Under the pieces are notes generated by a model that saw only the letters and a list, made by a program, of their open reading frames with translations, was not told the origin of the DNA and searched no databases. Below, piece by piece: positions 63,290-64,000 of a stretch of DNA of 64,000 bases; positions within the stretch are counted from its first letter, which is position 1; every line of letters begins with the position of its first letter. The translations under genes were made by a program, and so were the position numbers. This stretch comes from Devosia ureilytica (GTDB lineage Bacteria > Pseudomonadota > Alphaproteobacteria > Rhizobiales > Devosiaceae): NCBI RefSeq assembly GCF_024273195.1, contig NZ_JAMZCU010000002.1, forward strand, positions 62,001-126,000, written 5' to 3'.

Positions 63290-63922
63290 ATGACCCTGCG
63301 CCCACCACGCCGCATACCCGGCATCACCGAAATGCCACCCTCGGCGCCCGGCATGCGTATTGGCCTCTTCGGGGGCAGCTTCAACCCCATGCACGAAGGC
63401 CACCTCCTCGTCATGGAGGAGACCCTGCGGCGCCTGGACCTGCATGCCCTTTGGGTGCTGGTAACCCCGGGCAATCCACTCAAGGACAATTCCACCCTGC
63501 CCTCGCTCGCCAGCCGGGTCACAGCCGCGCGCCGATTGATCACCGATCCGCGCATTCGCGTCACTGGCTTGGAGGCCGCCAAGGGCTTTGCCTTTAGCTG
63601 GCAGACCGTGGATTTCCTGACGTCAGCCATGCCGGACCGACGCTTTGTCTGGATCATGGGTGCCGATAGCCTCGCCGATTTCCATCGTTGGCAGCGCTGG
63701 CGTGATATGGCCGCCAAGATACCCATCGCCGTCTATGTACGCCCCGGCGCCGCCCGGCGGGCTCTGGCCTCTCGCGCCGCCGCCGTGCTCGACCATGCCC
63801 AGCTCGATGAGACCGATGCCGCGCTGCTCGCCGGCTCTGCGGCCCCGGCCTGGATTTACCTTCAAGGGCGCCAATCGGCCCTCTCATCGACCGCCATCAG
63901 GGCGTCACGGAACAGAAATTAA
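63290..63922 (+). CDS. nadD: Nicotinate-nucleotide adenylyltransferase
   Basis: A 210-aa enzyme of NAD synthesis that joins nicotinate mononucleotide to AMP. The nucleotidyltransferase motif is MRIGLFGGSFNPMHEGHLL, with WVLVTPGNPLKDN, FVWIMGADSLADFHRW and the C-terminal SALSSTAIRAS. About 20 extra residues precede the core. The ATG at 63290 has GAGAGGCAAGG directly upstream; a GTG five codons earlier is less likely. The last 78 bases of the window show no gene start. Confidence 0.95.
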   Translation: MTLRPPRRIPGITEMPPSAPGMRIGLFGGSFNPMHEGHLLVMEETLRRLDLHALWVLVTPGNPLKDNSTLPSLASRVTAARRLITDPRIRVTGLEAAKGFAFSWQTVDFLTSAMPDRRFVWIMGADSLADFHRWQRWRDMAAKIPIAVYVRPGAARRALASRAAAVLDHAQLDETDAALLAGSAAPAWIYLQGRQSALSSTAIRASRNRN

Positions 63923-64000
63923 GGTTCTGGCAAGCCCCGCGCTTGCGAAATCCCTGCCAAAAGCGCATATTCAGCACCAACAGTGATCATTGTCACCGGA

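Noticed and set aside
61840-63726. Minus-strand open frame of about 628 codons
   Set aside because: Antisense to proA and nadD, both certain genes.

Overview
The window is high-GC DNA from an alphaproteobacterium of the order Hyphomicrobiales, most likely Devosia or a close relative. The evidence is the split chemotaxis cluster with CheD and a CheT-like protein, the rplU-rpmA-GNAT-obgE-proB-proA-nadD order, TGA-N9-TCA iron boxes, and RIME-like palindromes between genes. This placement is inferred from gene content only; no marker phylogeny was possible. No CRISPR array, insertion sequence, rRNA or replication origin was seen.

0-13.2 kb: a chemotaxis locus read on the minus strand. A STAS protein, CheY, CheA and CheW come first. 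A siderophore-binding lipid-free periplasmic protein then interrupts the block, followed by CheD, a membrane PAS receptor, CheR, CheB, a second CheY and a large chemoreceptor. A small plus-strand gene opposite cheD carries a D-x-x-x-Q motif like the CheY-P phosphatases CheZ and CheT. 13.2-20.7 kb: a 143-bp tandem repeat array, a SAF-domain dehydrogenase, an HPP membrane protein, a quinone-reductase-like MDR protein, a siderophore-interacting flavoprotein with a palindromic operator, a DUF2726 protein, and the pseudouridine catabolic pair psuG-psuK.

20.7-27.8 kb: a putrescine/spermidine ABC importer (potFGHI type) broken up by an attenuator-like hairpin and two palindromic repeats, a tiny ORF with an unusually perfect ribosome binding site, purU, a small membrane protein and an Rrf2 regulator. 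27.8-39.5 kb: a Kef-type antiporter with a long acidic tail, a RecD-like helicase, an FAH-family hydrolase, an aldo/keto reductase, a DUF559 remnant split by an 8-bp tandem repeat, an RhtA-like exporter, a YCII protein, the pantothenate/CoA genes panC-coaBC-panB, and an RluE-type pseudouridine synthase.

39.5-49.8 kb: a catabolic locus for an unidentified carbohydrate. A LacI regulator, a VOC protein and an aldo/keto reductase diverge from a nine-gene operon holding a complete sugar ABC importer, a VOC protein, a xylose-isomerase-like barrel, a UPF0303 protein, a cupin and a TolB-like propeller. 49.8-55.1 kb: an accessory block ending at the 3' end of tRNA-Ser(CGA), with a membrane TPR regulator, a Fis-type DNA-binding protein, a secreted glycine-rich/collagen-like protein and a membrane-anchored coiled-coil protein. 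55.2-64 kb: a UlaG-like hydrolase and the conserved rplU-rpmA, four tandem acetyltransferases, obgE, proB, proA and nadD.

The most unusual signal is a dispersed DNA element found at 13.3-14.0 kb, 17.93-18.15 kb and, degenerate, near 30.55 kb. Each unit pairs a perfect hairpin of variable sequence with a second, conserved hairpin holding tandem G-A mismatches. The stem bases change in compensating pairs between copies, which points to selection on structure.
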